A stretch of 64,000 nucleotides of DNA from positions 1 to 64,000 of the forward strand of contig NZ_SPPC01000010.1 of assembly GCF_004570975.1 (NCBI RefSeq), in the 5' to 3' direction. The stretch is from Barnesiella sp. WM24 (GTDB lineage: Bacteria > Bacteroidota > Bacteroidia > Bacteroidales > Muribaculaceae). The notes beneath the pieces are model-generated. The model was not told the origin of the DNA. It ran no database searches and saw nothing but the letters and a program-made list of their open reading frames with translations. Below, piece after piece: positions 15,952-24,861 of this stretch; position 1 is the stretch's first letter, and the number at the start of each line of letters is the position of its first letter. Both the position numbers and the translations under genes were made by a program.

Positions 15952-16040
15952 GGGGAGGCAAAGAGCAGCTTATGCTGCGCAGTTTCGGGAAGCATTTTCG
16001 GAGAAAAAGAAATCCCGAAACATATCCTTGCCTTCCCAAT
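15952..16040. other. Candidate origin of transfer (oriT)
   Basis: Nested inverted repeats lie just upstream of the mob operon: outer GGGAGGCAA (15953-15961) with TTGCCTTCCC (16028-16037), one mismatch; inner GTTTCGGGA (15982-15990) with TCCCGAAAC (16013-16021), perfect. A small GCAGC/GCTGC hairpin sits at 15965-15978. This position and architecture match mobilizable-element oriTs. The nick site cannot be named from sequence alone. Confidence 0.55.
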
Positions 16041-16106
16041 TCACTACGTTCATCGGGAAGCTGCCCCACGGTGTACCGGGTGCAGTGGTATCCCGACATT
16101 ATTATT

Positions 16107-16586
16107 TCAGAGCTTACGCCATATTTCGATGTCGTCGGCATAGAGATTCAGATGTTCGACAAGGACGGCGTTGATGTAGCTGCCTACGGTGGTGTCACGG
16201 TCACTGAGGATACGGGCGATGCGTTCGAGCTTCTCCCATACGCTGCCCTCTATGTTGACCGGATGACGCTTCTCCAACTTTGCCGGCGTGAGATAGGTAG
16301 CCTTGAAATCGGCGTAATCCGATTTGCGCTGCTGCTTGCCGATGCGCTGTTGCTTGGGTGGTTCGGCTGTGTCGGTTGCGGCTGTCGCACCGATTGCCGT
16401 CTGTTCGTTGCCAAACAGATTGTCTGTGTTGGCAGGAGAAGTGCTGTTGACAGAGTTGACAGGAGTAGTTGAGTTGATGGAATTATCTGGTTGCATAATT
16501 ATTTGTGGTTTGATGGTTGATACTTTGGATTCGGGTGCATCGGTCAACTCGGTTGACTTGGATGCGGCGGATTTATTTGCTTTCAT
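16107..16586 (-). CDS. DUF3408 family protein
   Basis: 159 residues. The first 85 are low-complexity Ser/Thr/Asn/Pro/Ala. The C-terminal 60-70 (HPVNIEGSVWEKLERIARI, then VGSYINAVLVEHL) form the DUF3408 domain, a ribbon-helix-helix-like fold usual in Bacteroides conjugative and mobilizable elements. It starts inside the primase 3' end (14-base overlap), so it is co-translated. The likely role is DNA binding or partition-like help in transfer (inference). Confidence 0.75.
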   Translation of the reverse strand: MKANKSAASKSTELTDAPESKVSTIKPQIIMQPDNSINSTTPVNSVNSTSPANTDNLFGNEQTAIGATAATDTAEPPKQQRIGKQQRKSDYADFKATYLTPAKLEKRHPVNIEGSVWEKLERIARILSDRDTTVGSYINAVLVEHLNLYADDIEIWRKL

Positions 16587-17460
16587 TGGAAAGTGTGTTT
16601 TTTGTGAAACTTTGAGTTACAAGAAACTCGTTGAGGTCGTTGAACTCGGAGTATAGAGTTGAGCTGTCAATCATGGTTGAGCCATATATGGCTGTCAACT
16701 CGGTGAGCGCTGTTCGTCCGGCAGTGTCGTTGTCAAGATAGCAGTTGATAGCGGTGTAGCCTTTGAGATATGGCACAGCCTTGTTGACATTGACAACCGA
16801 GTTGAGTATGATTGCATCGGCTCCACTGATTATTCCGAGTGTGAGCGCAGAGAGATAATCAATAAATCCCTCGAACACGGCACACTCTGTTGACGGGCCA
16901 TCTCTCGCCCACGGCAAATATGAGATGTCCTTGTGTCCTCGGCAACCTTTGAAATATCGGTTGCGCAGTTCCCAGCCGCCACTGATATTCTCGAATGCCG
17001 CGGCAAAATAAAATCTGCCGTTGACACAGTAATGTGCCTCCTTGCATTTCGCTTTGGCGATGTGTGCCGGGATACCACGCTCTTGGAGGTATGCGACAAG
17101 TGCGCGGTGTTTCAGTGGCACGACCTCAAATCGCTCCATGCTCGGTGCGGAGTGTCGCTGGGGATAAGAGGAAGCGACTGTCTGCACCGATGGCGCCGGG
17201 CAACTGTCAGCGATGCAACGCATGAGATAGCTCAGGTCGGTTGACCGATATATCTCGGCTGCAAGGTCAATGATGTTTCCACCTCTACCAAATCCGAAGT
17301 CATACCAGCAGTTGAGCGTTGTCTCGACCTTGAACGATGGTGTCTGTTCCTGTCGTAATGGCGACTTATACCATAGCCTCGTTCCTTTTCTCACCGTCGG
17401 TTCATGTCCGAGCTGAGACAAGAAGTAGGCTAAAGGGATTGATTTAATCTCTTTGAGCAT
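16573..17460 (-). CDS. Toprim primase with zinc-less CHC2-like domain
   Basis: A 295-residue DNA primase. The N-terminal 90 residues follow the CHC2 fold (SPLRQEQTPSFKV, then YDFGFGRGGNIIDLA), but the cysteines and histidine that bind zinc in DnaG are absent. The toprim domain has CAVFEGFIDYLSAL and the DxD motif CYLDNDTAG. It probably primes lagging-strand synthesis after transfer or during element replication, as PrmN1 does for NBU1. A hairpin precedes its ATG (17486-17529). Confidence 0.82.
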   Translation of the reverse strand: MLKEIKSIPLAYFLSQLGHEPTVRKGTRLWYKSPLRQEQTPSFKVETTLNCWYDFGFGRGGNIIDLAAEIYRSTDLSYLMRCIADSCPAPSVQTVASSYPQRHSAPSMERFEVVPLKHRALVAYLQERGIPAHIAKAKCKEAHYCVNGRFYFAAAFENISGGWELRNRYFKGCRGHKDISYLPWARDGPSTECAVFEGFIDYLSALTLGIISGADAIILNSVVNVNKAVPYLKGYTAINCYLDNDTAGRTALTELTAIYGSTMIDSSTLYSEFNDLNEFLVTQSFTKNTLSNESK

Positions 17461-17485
17461 ATCTAAAATTTGTGTTGGGGATTTG

Positions 17486-17529
17486 GTTCGGGTTCAGCTC
17501 ACATATATACACCCCGTACTGAACCGAAC
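17486..17529. repeat. Hairpin between ATPase and primase genes
   Basis: GTTC-g-GGTTCAG pairs with CTGAACC-GAAC around an AT-rich loop containing CATATATA. It resembles in plan the hairpins at 7311 and 9092 and lies 25 bases before the primase ATG. Confidence 0.5.
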
Positions 17530-17534
17530 TTAAA

Positions 17535-18569
17535 TCAGTAATAAAAATCGGGGTTGTATGAGTATGTGCCGTTTTCCCGGATTACCATCCGTTTGTTCAT
17601 TAGAAAAGATTTCAGTTTCGTCACCTTGCCGTCACCATATGGGAACCCACAGGCGGCATAGGCTCTCTTGATGCTGTCCTCACAGTTCTGACACCCTTTT
17701 ATAGCGCCGTTGGCAAATGCCATTTCAAGAGCCTGTCGGTGCTGTTCGGGTGAAAGCTCCGAGTATGAGAAGGTCTGAACCTTTGACTTCCCGGCAAAGG
17801 TGTATTCAGTGGCAATCTCCGGCAGTCCTGCCTCATTGACGATGAAAGCAAATGGCGGGAAGTCCATCGAGCGGATACACGATGCCGAAACCTCCGTCAC
17901 TTCGCTGTCGGTCGTGCTTTTGCAGACTTGCAGAACCGTCTCCGCTTTGTTGTTGAGTTCGGAGCCGACATGACCGCTCACGTTATCATCGCTCTTGTTA
18001 AGGTGCAGAACCGTGTGTATGTGTATCTGATACTTGTCAGTCCACTCCATGAGCTTGCCTATAAGTCGTGACGATTCAATGGCATTGTTGATGTCGAACA
18101 TAAGGTCGCGGATTCCGTCAATAATCACCAGTCCGACATTGGGTGTGTTTGCGATAGCATTGTCGATAAGTTCAAGGCGCAAATCGGGCGTAATGGCGCG
18201 GAGCTGGGAGAATATCAGATTTTCCGGATGGCTGTCAAGAGGTAGCCCGGCGAGCTGAAGCGCACGTCGCATGATTCGCTGGCAATGGTGTGGACTCTGC
18301 TCGGTATCGAAATACAGGATTGTACGCTTGTCATCGGGAAACTCGGCGATATAGCGCAAAACCTCTCCATTGGTAAGTACAGCCGCAAGAATCGCACTCA
18401 CGTTGAACGTCTTTTTGCTTTTCGCCTTTCCGGTCGATGCCGAGAAGTTACCAAGTGTGCCGATAACCGATCCGTTGCAAAAGAGAACCTCAGGACTTTT
18501 GGCTATCTCATCGGTCACTCTGAGCTGATATGACTGCCAGAGCTTGTTCAATTCTTTCGCATCCATCAT
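17535..18569 (-). CDS. RepA/DnaB-like AAA ATPase
   Basis: A 344-residue RecA-fold ATPase. The P-loop is of the kind found in Bacteroides element helicases (ASTGKAKSKKTF, about residues 44-55). The Walker B strand is VGLVIIDGIRDL, and HIHTVLHLNKSDD resembles motif-3 sequences of DnaB-like helicases. The C-terminus (about 260-344) looks like a small winged-helix. It probably unwinds or loads at the element origin together with the primase. Its start overlaps the HTH gene stop by 4 bases (ATGA). Confidence 0.8.
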   Translation of the reverse strand: MMDAKELNKLWQSYQLRVTDEIAKSPEVLFCNGSVIGTLGNFSASTGKAKSKKTFNVSAILAAVLTNGEVLRYIAEFPDDKRTILYFDTEQSPHHCQRIMRRALQLAGLPLDSHPENLIFSQLRAITPDLRLELIDNAIANTPNVGLVIIDGIRDLMFDINNAIESSRLIGKLMEWTDKYQIHIHTVLHLNKSDDNVSGHVGSELNNKAETVLQVCKSTTDSEVTEVSASCIRSMDFPPFAFIVNEAGLPEIATEYTFAGKSKVQTFSYSELSPEQHRQALEMAFANGAIKGCQNCEDSIKRAYAACGFPYGDGKVTKLKSFLMNKRMVIRENGTYSYNPDFYY

Positions 18570-18877
18570 TTTCTATCCCTTTCAAGTATCAGACGTTCGA
18601 CATCGCTCTGACGATAGCACACCTTCTTACCAACCTTCACTGGGATTAGAATCTTGTTCTTGTTCCAGTTCCAGAGGGTGGTGTGGCACACGCCGAATTT
18701 CTCCATCACCTCCTTCTTGGTGAGCAGAACCTCCTGTGCCGCGCTGACCATGGCGGGAAGAAGCTCGGCTTTGGCTGCCTCGATTGTCTGCTTTATCAGT
18801 TCAATGAGGTCAGCAAGTTTAACATTGACCGTGACATCGGTCACACCGCTGTTGATTAACTCTAAAAGATTTGTCAT
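18566..18877 (-). CDS. Helix-turn-helix excisionase/regulator
   Basis: 103 residues using the ATG at 18877; a TTG four codons upstream is the only alternative. The C-terminal half is the DNA-binding domain (LLTKKEVMEKFGVCHTTLWN, then a wing ending in SDVERLI), the MerR/Xis-like HTH_17 type. The N-terminal helix (about 15-50) may oligomerise. It leads the replication-mobilization operon and could also direct excision. Upstream lies an inverted repeat with the 13-mer also found before the integrase, a plausible target. Confidence 0.82.
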   Translation of the reverse strand: MTNLLELINSGVTDVTVNVKLADLIELIKQTIEAAKAELLPAMVSAAQEVLLTKKEVMEKFGVCHTTLWNWNKNKILIPVKVGKKVCYRQSDVERLILERDRK

Positions 18878-19032
18878 AGGCAAATACAATGTCGCCGATT
18901 GTTAAACGACCAAACGACTCCGGCGACTTTATGAACCGTTCAGCCACTGTCCCGGTCGGAACAGCGATGCAAAGATAAAGGACAACTGCCCGCTTTGCAA
19001 TAGCTAAAACGCTTCATATCAGCCATATAAAT

Positions 19033-19065
19033 TCGTTTAATTTCGTTGGCGTAATTAAACGAATT
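19033..19065. promoter_or_regulatory. Inverted repeat with 13-mer shared with the integrase promoter
   Basis: TTCGTTTAATT (19032-19042) and AATTAAACGAA (19053-19063) form an inverted repeat, followed by one more TTAAACGAAC half-site. AATTAAACGAATT (19053-19065) is identical to 5754-5766 in front of the integrase. The rest of 18878-19161 shows no gene. Confidence 0.55.
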
Positions 19066-19161
19066 AAACGAACTGAATAGCCGCGAATCACAACTGCCGA
19101 AAATGAAAAAAGCCACCCGACCGCAAAGGTCAGATGGCTTCAATATGGTGAATTTCCGGCG

Positions 19162-20142
19162 TTATGCCGCCTCAAAATGGTTTCTGATATTGTCGAGATT
19201 CTTTTTATCCTGCCCCATATCAATCATGCGCTTGCCTCCCATCATCGGAGTGGTGAGCTGCTGGTGGGCTTTCTGCACTCCGCGCAGACCGACAAACTTG
19301 TATTCAGGATAATGTTCCGACAGGGCATCGTGGAATGTGGAGATGTCGCAACTGCGTATGTGCGAATCCTCGTGAAGATAGATATACAGCATGGCGAGGT
19401 CATTGCCGCTCGACCGGAGTTTCAGGAACTCCGATATTTTCCCCTTTATACGGTCTGTGTCGTCGGGAATGAGGTTGTCAAGGGTTTCGCGGATTTTTTT
19501 CCTGCCACGTTTCTTCGGCTCTTTCTTTTCATCGGTCACTTCGGATACTTCATCATCAGTCAGAGCAGCCTCCGGTCTTTCTTCCTCCATTTCCTCAATG
19601 ACGGTGTCGGTAACCGGCACAATGCTTCCCATAGATTTCTGAATTTTTCGGAATTGCCGCCAATCTTCTCTTGTGCGGTGTCCGTTGACTATGCTCATTT
19701 GGATTGTCACAAGAATCATAAAGCGTGCTTTTATACGGTCAGACAGACCGGTATCCTTGTCCTGTATCATTTCCTCGTTGTATGAAACGACAGTTTCCCA
19801 GCTGTTGCCGAAATACATCCATGCCAGCATCGCAGGAACAATGGAGTCAGGCTTCTGCGACTGGAACCCATCGACAAGAGTAGAGGCTATGTCGGCATCT
19901 CTCAAAAATTTCTCTATTGAATCCAGATCCTTAGGATTCTTCTCCGACATTTTAGCCATGACAACGTTGGCATAACCCGGAGCTGCTAACTGAGCATATT
20001 CAAATATCTGTATAAAACCGGAACGGTCGCGCCTGCTTACTTCCTCGGCAAAGGCGCAATATTCCTCTCGGTGGGTGTCAAGCCACTCCTTGACCATTTC
20101 CTTGAATTTCTCGTGCTTGATTGTACGGGGTTTAATTTTCAT
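19162..20142 (-). CDS. Hypothetical element protein
   Basis: 326 residues with the ATG at 20142 (MKIKPRTIKHEKF); an ATG nine codons upstream is possible. No signal peptide or membrane segment. It is mostly helical, with an acidic stretch (about 185-210) before a basic one (KKEPKKRGRKK, about 210-220). The conserved-looking C-terminal block ends in GLRGVQKAHQQLT and KKNLDNIRNHFEA. Proteins of this kind occur at the right end of Bacteroidales mobilizable elements; I know of no function. It is the last gene before attR. Confidence 0.65.
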   Translation of the reverse strand: MKIKPRTIKHEKFKEMVKEWLDTHREEYCAFAEEVSRRDRSGFIQIFEYAQLAAPGYANVVMAKMSEKNPKDLDSIEKFLRDADIASTLVDGFQSQKPDSIVPAMLAWMYFGNSWETVVSYNEEMIQDKDTGLSDRIKARFMILVTIQMSIVNGHRTREDWRQFRKIQKSMGSIVPVTDTVIEEMEEERPEAALTDDEVSEVTDEKKEPKKRGRKKIRETLDNLIPDDTDRIKGKISEFLKLRSSGNDLAMLYIYLHEDSHIRSCDISTFHDALSEHYPEYKFVGLRGVQKAHQQLTTPMMGGKRMIDMGQDKKNLDNIRNHFEAA

Positions 20143-20303
20143 ATTGTGATGTAAACGGCGGGACTTCATTATCCCGCAATCTACAAACCGACAACCCGAT
20201 TGAATGGTTCACTCGCCGTGCTTTATTAAAAAATGTAAACAGATTTATTTTACGTTCATTCAGTTGCGTCAAGGCTGGTTCAGCACCGTCCAAACGCCTC
20301 TCT

Positions 20304-20326
20304 CATAGGTAACTTTATAGGGAACT
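20304..20326 (+). repeat. Candidate attR
   Basis: ATAGGTAACTTTATAGG (20305-20321) is identical to the left repeat, and the match continues for five more bases after one mismatch-containing position. It lies between the last element gene and the tRNA-Phe terminator hairpin, about 70 bp from the tRNA 3' end. Confidence 0.7.
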
Positions 20327-20347
20327 CGGCAAAATTAGAGTGAAAGT

Positions 20348-20388
20348 AAAATAGCCAAGTAGTTGAAATTCAACTACTTGGCTATTTT
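20348..20388 (-). terminator. tRNA-Phe terminator, perfect 20-bp inverted repeat
   Basis: A 20-bp perfect inverted repeat (20348-20367 with 20369-20388) starts 6 bases after the tRNA 3' end. On the minus strand it ends in TTTT. Confidence 0.75.
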
Positions 20389-20393
20389 GGAGG

Positions 20394-20466
20394 TGGTGCC
20401 ACCAGGAATCGAACCGGGGACACAAGGATTTTCAGTCCTTTGCTCTACCAACTGAGCTATGGCACC
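20394..20466 (-). tRNA. tRNA-Phe (GAA)
   Basis: A 73-nt cloverleaf on the minus strand: acceptor GGTGCCA/TGGCACC, D arm AGCTCAGTTGGTAGAGC, anticodon loop CTGAAAA with GAA, and T arm with GGTTCGATTCC. The 3' CCA is not encoded (the sequence continues CCT). It is the likely landmark for insertion of the adjacent element, although the attachment repeat lies beyond its terminator rather than inside the gene. Confidence 0.95.
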
Positions 20467-20483
20467 GTTTTTGTTTTGCGTTG

Positions 20484-20491
20484 CAAAGTTA
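20484..20491 (-). promoter_or_regulatory. -7 box of tRNA-Phe
   Basis: TAACTTTG on the minus strand, 17 bases upstream of the mature tRNA 5' end. Confidence 0.55.
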
Positions 20492-20640
20492 CGAAGTTAT
20501 TTTGGGTTTTGCAAGTGTTTCGGTGATTTTTTTGAATGTTTTTTTGAGGATAGTTTGTGGTGATGGCGTAAGTTGTTGAATTGCAGTGCTGTTGCGCTAT
20601 TGCGTGGATGGTGATGTGGCTTCTTGGAAGCGGGGTAGGG

Positions 20641-20676
20641 AAAGCCCCTGCGGCAGGGCTGTGTCGCAGGGGCTTT
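20641..20676 (-). terminator. Terminator of the lysS-gpsA-pgi operon
   Basis: A perfect 12-bp stem AAAGCCCCTGCG/CGCAGGGGCTTT with a 12-nt loop lies 24 bases after the pgi stop. Confidence 0.7.
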
Positions 20677-20700
20677 GTAGGGTTGTCGGCAATGGCGTGG

Positions 20701-22044
20701 TTAGAGTTTTGCCTGGATTGCCTTTGTTGCTTCTTCGTAGCCGGGCTTTTCGAGTAGGGCAAACATGTTGCTCTTGTAAGCCTCTACGCCGGGCTGGTTG
20801 AACGGGTTCACGTCCAGGATATAGCCTGAGATGCCACATGACAGTTCAAAGAAGTAGATGAGCTGTCCGAGGTATTCTTCAGTGAGTTCGGGGATTGTGA
20901 TGCGGATATTGGGCACACCTCCGTCTACGTGGGCTATGCGTGTTCCGAGTTCTGCCATCTTGTTTACTTCGTCGACACGCTTTCCTGCTATGTAGTTGAG
21001 TCCGTCGAGATTGGCTGCGTCGGAGGGGATTGCTTTTTCGTGGGCGCTCTTTTCGACTGAGATTACGGTCTCAAAGATAGTGCGTTCGCCATCCTGAATC
21101 CACTGTCCCATTGAGTGGAGGTCGGTAGAGAAGTCTACGGCAGCGGGGAATATGCCCTTGTGGTCTTTTCCTTCGCTTTCGCCATAGAGCTGCTTCCACC
21201 ATTCTCCGAAGAAGTGGAGCTTGGGGTTGTAGTTTACGAGTATTTCAGTCTTTTTGCCTGCGCGGTAGAGGGCGTTGCGGGTAGAGGCATAAAGCTCGCA
21301 TATGTTGTCGTCGCCTGAGTTGAGACACTCGTGCTGCATGTCGAGCGCGCCCTTCACAAGCTTCTTGATGTCATATCCTGCTACGGCGATGGGAAGCAGA
21401 CCCACGGGGGTGAGCACTGAGAATCGGCCGCCCACGTTGTCGTCAATCACAAATGTCTTGTAGCCTTCCTCGGTGGCAAGCTGGCGTAGGGCGCCGCGTT
21501 TTGCGTCGGTGATAGCCACAATGCGCTTGCCGGCCTCTTCCTTGCCCACCTGTGACTCAAGCTGCTCCTTGAGCAGGCGGAATGCGATTGCCGGCTCTGT
21601 GGTGGTGCCTGATTTTGAGATTACGATGATGCCGAATTTCTTGTCCTTCAGAAATTCCTGAAGCTCGTAGAGGTAGTCTTCGCCGATATTTTGTCCGGCA
21701 AACAACACCTTGGGGCTTCCCGGCTTTACGGGTGCATAGGCGTCAAATGAATCGGCGAGAGCCTCGATCACAGCCTTTGCTCCGAGGTAAGAGCCTCCGA
21801 TACCTACCGATACGACATAGTCGCAGGAGTTGCGCAGGTCATTTGCCACGGCGATGATTTCGTCGAGATGATGTTCGGGTGTTCTTGCCGGCAGGTCAAG
21901 CCATCCGAGGAAGTCGTTGCCTTCGCCTGTTCCGCTTTTGAGCTTTTCGAGGGCGGGTTTGGCGGCTGCTGACTCAAGGGCGTGAATTTCGTTTTCAGGT
22001 ACTGTCGAAATCACAGAATTGATGTTTACTTGAATTTTTTTCAT
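20701..22044 (-). CDS. pgi: Glucose-6-phosphate isomerase
   Basis: A 447-residue cytosolic enzyme interconverting glucose-6-phosphate and fructose-6-phosphate in glycolysis and gluconeogenesis. Phosphate-binding motifs [13 protein letters not shown] and [13 protein letters not shown], the [16 protein letters not shown] block and the C-terminal [15 protein letters not shown] signature with the catalytic Lys are all present. Length is normal for the short bacterial form. It is the last gene of lysS-gpsA-pgi, 38 bases after gpsA, followed by a clear terminator. Confidence 0.97.
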   Translation of the reverse strand: MKKIQVNINSVISTVPENEIHALESAAAKPALEKLKSGTGEGNDFLGWLDLPARTPEHHLDEIIAVANDLRNSCDYVVSVGIGGSYLGAKAVIEALADSFDAYAPVKPGSPKVLFAGQNIGEDYLYELQEFLKDKKFGIIVISKSGTTTEPAIAFRLLKEQLESQVGKEEAGKRIVAITDAKRGALRQLATEEGYKTFVIDDNVGGRFSVLTPVGLLPIAVAGYDIKKLVKGALDMQHECLNSGDDNICELYASTRNALYRAGKKTEILVNYNPKLHFFGEWWKQLYGESEGKDHKGIFPAAVDFSTDLHSMGQWIQDGERTIFETVISVEKSAHEKAIPSDAANLDGLNYIAGKRVDEVNKMAELGTRIAHVDGGVPNIRITIPELTEEYLGQLIYFFELSCGISGYILDVNPFNQPGVEAYKSNMFALLEKPGYEEATKAIQAKL

Positions 22045-22082
22045 AATAATTATTGTGAAGATAATGTTTTATGTCTCACTGT

Positions 22083-23090
22083 TTATTTAAACTTGTTGCT
22101 CATCTCTTCGATTGCGAGCGACACCGGGGTCTGCTTGTAGAGCACGGCATACATCGCGTCGAGTATCGGCATTTCCACCTGCGGCTCGCGGTTGATTTCC
22201 CAGATGCATTTGGTGCCGTAGTATCCTTCCGCTACCATTTCCATCTCCATCATGGCGCGTTTCACAGCCGACCCCTTGCCTATCATGGAGCCGAAATTAT
22301 GGTTGCGCGAGAAGCGGGAGTAGGAAGTGACGAGGAGGTCGCCGAGATATACGGAGTCACATATGTTGCGGCTGCTGCCGACCATCGTCTGTATAAACCG
22401 GTCCATCTCCCTGATGGCATTGGAGAGCAGGATTGCCTGGAAATTGTCGCCTGCCTTGAATCCGTGGACCATGCCCGAGGCGATGGCGTAGACATTTTTC
22501 AGCACGCCGGCATACTCGATGCCCCTTACGTCGGTCGACACGAGAGTCTTCATCGCCTTTCCGTTGAGCGCCTTGGCAAAACACTCGGCAATCTTTAAGT
22601 CGCTGCTTGCGACTGTCAGATAGCTGAGGCGTCCGAGCGCCACCTCTTCAGCGTGACACGGGCCTGCCACGACCACTATCCTTGCCGGGTCGACGCCATA
22701 ATAGCTTTCCATGTAGTCGCTGATAAGCTCGTTTTCGTCGGGCACAATGCCCTTGGTCGCGATTACGATGTTCTTGTCAGAGATGTCGATGGTGAGCTTG
22801 GCGAGATGGCTCTTGAAGTAGGGCGAGGGCATGGCCATCAGCAGCGTGTCGGCGGCGTCACAGGCAGCGTTAATGTCGCTGTAGAAGTTGATGCGGTCAA
22901 TCGGAAACTCCACGTCGGAGAGGTAGGCGGGATTATGACCGAGGCGCCGAAACGACTCGATGCGGTCGTCGCGGCGCATATACCATATTATCTCGTCGCA
23001 ATTCTGAAGCAACAGCTTGGCAAGAGCCGTGGCCCATGAGCCGCCGCCCATGACGGCTATCTTTCCATATGTTTCAGAGTTTTGCTTCAT
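22083..23090 (-). CDS. gpsA: Glycerol-3-phosphate dehydrogenase [NAD(P)+]
   Basis: 335 residues from the ATG at 23090, chosen because it overlaps the lysS stop by 4 bases (ATGA) and puts the dinucleotide-binding GGGSWATAL near the N-terminus; longer starts would add a basic, unlikely leader. It reduces dihydroxyacetone phosphate to sn-glycerol-3-phosphate for phospholipid synthesis. The C-terminal domain holds the catalytic Lys in [11 protein letters not shown] and the substrate motif HGFKAGDNF. Cytosolic, complete. Confidence 0.95.
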   Translation of the reverse strand: MKQNSETYGKIAVMGGGSWATALAKLLLQNCDEIIWYMRRDDRIESFRRLGHNPAYLSDVEFPIDRINFYSDINAACDAADTLLMAMPSPYFKSHLAKLTIDISDKNIVIATKGIVPDENELISDYMESYYGVDPARIVVVAGPCHAEEVALGRLSYLTVASSDLKIAECFAKALNGKAMKTLVSTDVRGIEYAGVLKNVYAIASGMVHGFKAGDNFQAILLSNAIREMDRFIQTMVGSSRNICDSVYLGDLLVTSYSRFSRNHNFGSMIGKGSAVKRAMMEMEMVAEGYYGTKCIWEINREPQVEMPILDAMYAVLYKQTPVSLAIEEMSNKFK

Positions 23091-24826
23091 GACTGCTTTT
23101 CTTCGACGGCGGCTATCCAAGCCTTTATGTCGTCTTGCGATGGGTTTTTGAGTTCAAGTTTATACTTCTTATTTAAACCACACAGGTCCTGGAATAGTTT
23201 GCCAGGATTGGCTCCTGCGAGCTGGCTCACGGTCATCACGCCTGCTTTCTGCAGTGGAGCCACCCATTCCTCGGGCACTCCGATTGCCGTGTAGGCCTCC
23301 GCCTTGTCGCGCGGCTGGGTCTTCTCAGGACGCATCTGCGGGAAGAGAAGCACCTCCTGGATGGTGGTCTGCCCAGTCATCAGCATCACGAGACGGTCCA
23401 TGCCGATACCCATTCCCGATGTGGGGGGCATGCCATATTCAAGGGCGCGAATGAAGTCCTTGTCGATAATCATCGCCTCGTCGTCGCCTTTCTCGGCGAG
23501 CTTCATCTGCTCCACGAAACGCTCATACTGGTCGATCGGGTCATTAAGCTCCGAGTAAGCGTTGGCGAGCTCCTTGCCGTTGACCATTAGCTCGAAGCGC
23601 TCTGTCAGCTCCGGGTTGTTGCGGTGGCGCTTTGTAAGCGGCGACATCTCGATCGGGTAGTCTATAATAAATGTGGGCTGGATATAGTTGCCCTCACATT
23701 TTTCACCGAATATCTCGTCGATAAGCTTGCCTTTGCCCATGGTCTCGTCGACCTCAATGCCGAGAGAACGTGCGGTCTCGCGAAGTTGTGCTTCATCCAT
23801 TCCGGCGATGTCGATGCCGGTATGCTCCTTTATGGCGTCAATCATGGTGATGCGCTTAAACGGAGCCTTGAAGCTGATCACGTTGTCGCCTACCTTGACC
23901 TCGGTGGTGCCGTTCACGTCAAGACATATCTTTTCAAGCATCTTCTCGGTGAAGTCCATCATCCAGTTGTAGTCCTTGTAAGAGACATATATCTCCATAC
24001 AGGTGAACTCGGGGTTGTGGGTGCGGTCCATTCCCTCGTTGCGGAAATTCTTGGAAAATTCATATACTCCCTCAAATCCTCCCACGATAAGGCGCTTCAG
24101 ATAAAGCTCGTCGGCGATACGCAGATAGAGCGGTATGTCGAGCGCATTGTGGTGGGTGATGAAGGGGCGCGCGGCTGCACCGCCCGGGATCGACTGCAGG
24201 ATAGGGGTCTCGACCTCCATGTAGCCGTGGTCGTTGAAATAGCTGCGCATTGAGTTAAACACCTTTGTGCGCTTGATGAAGATGTCTTTCACCTGGTCGT
24301 TGACCACAAGGTCGACATAGCGGCGGCGGTAGCGCAGCTCCGGGTCGTCAAAGGCGTCGTAGGTCACTCCGTCCTTCACCTTCACGATAGGCAGCGGGCG
24401 CAGCGACTTGCTTAACACTGTAAGTTCTTTGGCATGAACTGAAATCTCGCCGGTCTGGGTGCGGAACACAAATCCTTTTATCCCGACAAAGTCGCCGATG
24501 TCAAGGAGCTTCTTGAACACTACATTATATAAATCCTTGTCTTCGCCGGGGCAAAGGTCGTCGCGGCTTATATAAACCTGGATTCTGCCTTTAGAGTCCT
24601 GTAGTTCCATGAACGATGCCTTGCCCATGATGCGGCGGCTCATGATTCTGCCGGCGACACACACCTCGCGTGCGGGTTCGTCATCTTTAAAAGTCTCCTT
24701 AATTTCTGTCGTGTAGGCATCCACCGGGTAAAGGGCTGCCGGATAGGGGTCAATGCCGAGACGGCGCATTTCGTCGAGGCTGCCGCGGCGTATAATCTCC
24801 TGTTCGCTCAGTTCAAGTAAATTCAT
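23087..24826 (-). CDS. lysS: Lysyl-tRNA synthetase, class II
   Basis: A 579-residue enzyme charging tRNA-Lys. It has an N-terminal OB anticodon-binding fold (about 55-150) and a class II catalytic core with motif 2 ([14 protein letters not shown]) and motif 3 ([12 protein letters not shown]). Compared with the E. coli enzyme (about 505 residues) it has an extra C-terminal helical domain of about 70 residues (from about 508), which is usual in Bacteroidetes. First gene of the lysS-gpsA-pgi operon; a minus-strand TAATTTTG lies 28 bases upstream. Confidence 0.96.
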   Translation of the reverse strand: MNLLELSEQEIIRRGSLDEMRRLGIDPYPAALYPVDAYTTEIKETFKDDEPAREVCVAGRIMSRRIMGKASFMELQDSKGRIQVYISRDDLCPGEDKDLYNVVFKKLLDIGDFVGIKGFVFRTQTGEISVHAKELTVLSKSLRPLPIVKVKDGVTYDAFDDPELRYRRRYVDLVVNDQVKDIFIKRTKVFNSMRSYFNDHGYMEVETPILQSIPGGAAARPFITHHNALDIPLYLRIADELYLKRLIVGGFEGVYEFSKNFRNEGMDRTHNPEFTCMEIYVSYKDYNWMMDFTEKMLEKICLDVNGTTEVKVGDNVISFKAPFKRITMIDAIKEHTGIDIAGMDEAQLRETARSLGIEVDETMGKGKLIDEIFGEKCEGNYIQPTFIIDYPIEMSPLTKRHRNNPELTERFELMVNGKELANAYSELNDPIDQYERFVEQMKLAEKGDDEAMIIDKDFIRALEYGMPPTSGMGIGMDRLVMLMTGQTTIQEVLLFPQMRPEKTQPRDKAEAYTAIGVPEEWVAPLQKAGVMTVSQLAGANPGKLFQDLCGLNKKYKLELKNPSQDDIKAWIAAVEEKQS

Positions 24827-24853
24827 AAACAGATATAATTAATCAAATATCCG

Positions 24854-24861
24854 CAAAATTA
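24854..24861 (-). promoter_or_regulatory. -7 box of the lysS operon
   Basis: TAATTTTG on the minus strand, 27 bases upstream of the lysS ATG. No clear -33 box. The rest of 24862-25021 is AT-rich and shows nothing else. Confidence 0.5.

Larger units (their letters stand above)
5655..20326. mobile_element. 14.7-kb integrative mobilizable element next to tRNA-Phe
   Basis: Bounded by the direct repeats at 5655-5676 and 20305-20326. It encodes a tyrosine recombinase at the left end. On the opposite strand are HTH protein, RepA-like ATPase, primase, DUF3408 protein, MobC-like protein, relaxase and a membrane protein. No type IV secretion genes are present, so by analogy with Bacteroides NBU/Tn4555-type elements it should depend on a helper conjugative element for transfer. 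Cargo lies at 7.7-13.6 kb. Element boundaries are inferred from the repeats. Confidence 0.75.

Noticed and set aside
15675-16472. 265-codon plus-strand frame across mobC and the oriT region
   Set aside because: Antisense to two recognisable element genes and the palindromic oriT candidate; hydrophobic translation without conserved features.
20348-20388. Inverted-repeat end of an insertion sequence
   Set aside because: The two arms are adjacent (1-nt spacer) directly after the tRNA 3' end, which fits a terminator; no transposase is nearby.
23624-24253. 209-codon frame antisense to lysS
   Set aside because: Overlaps motif 2 of lysyl-tRNA synthetase fully; no independent coding evidence.
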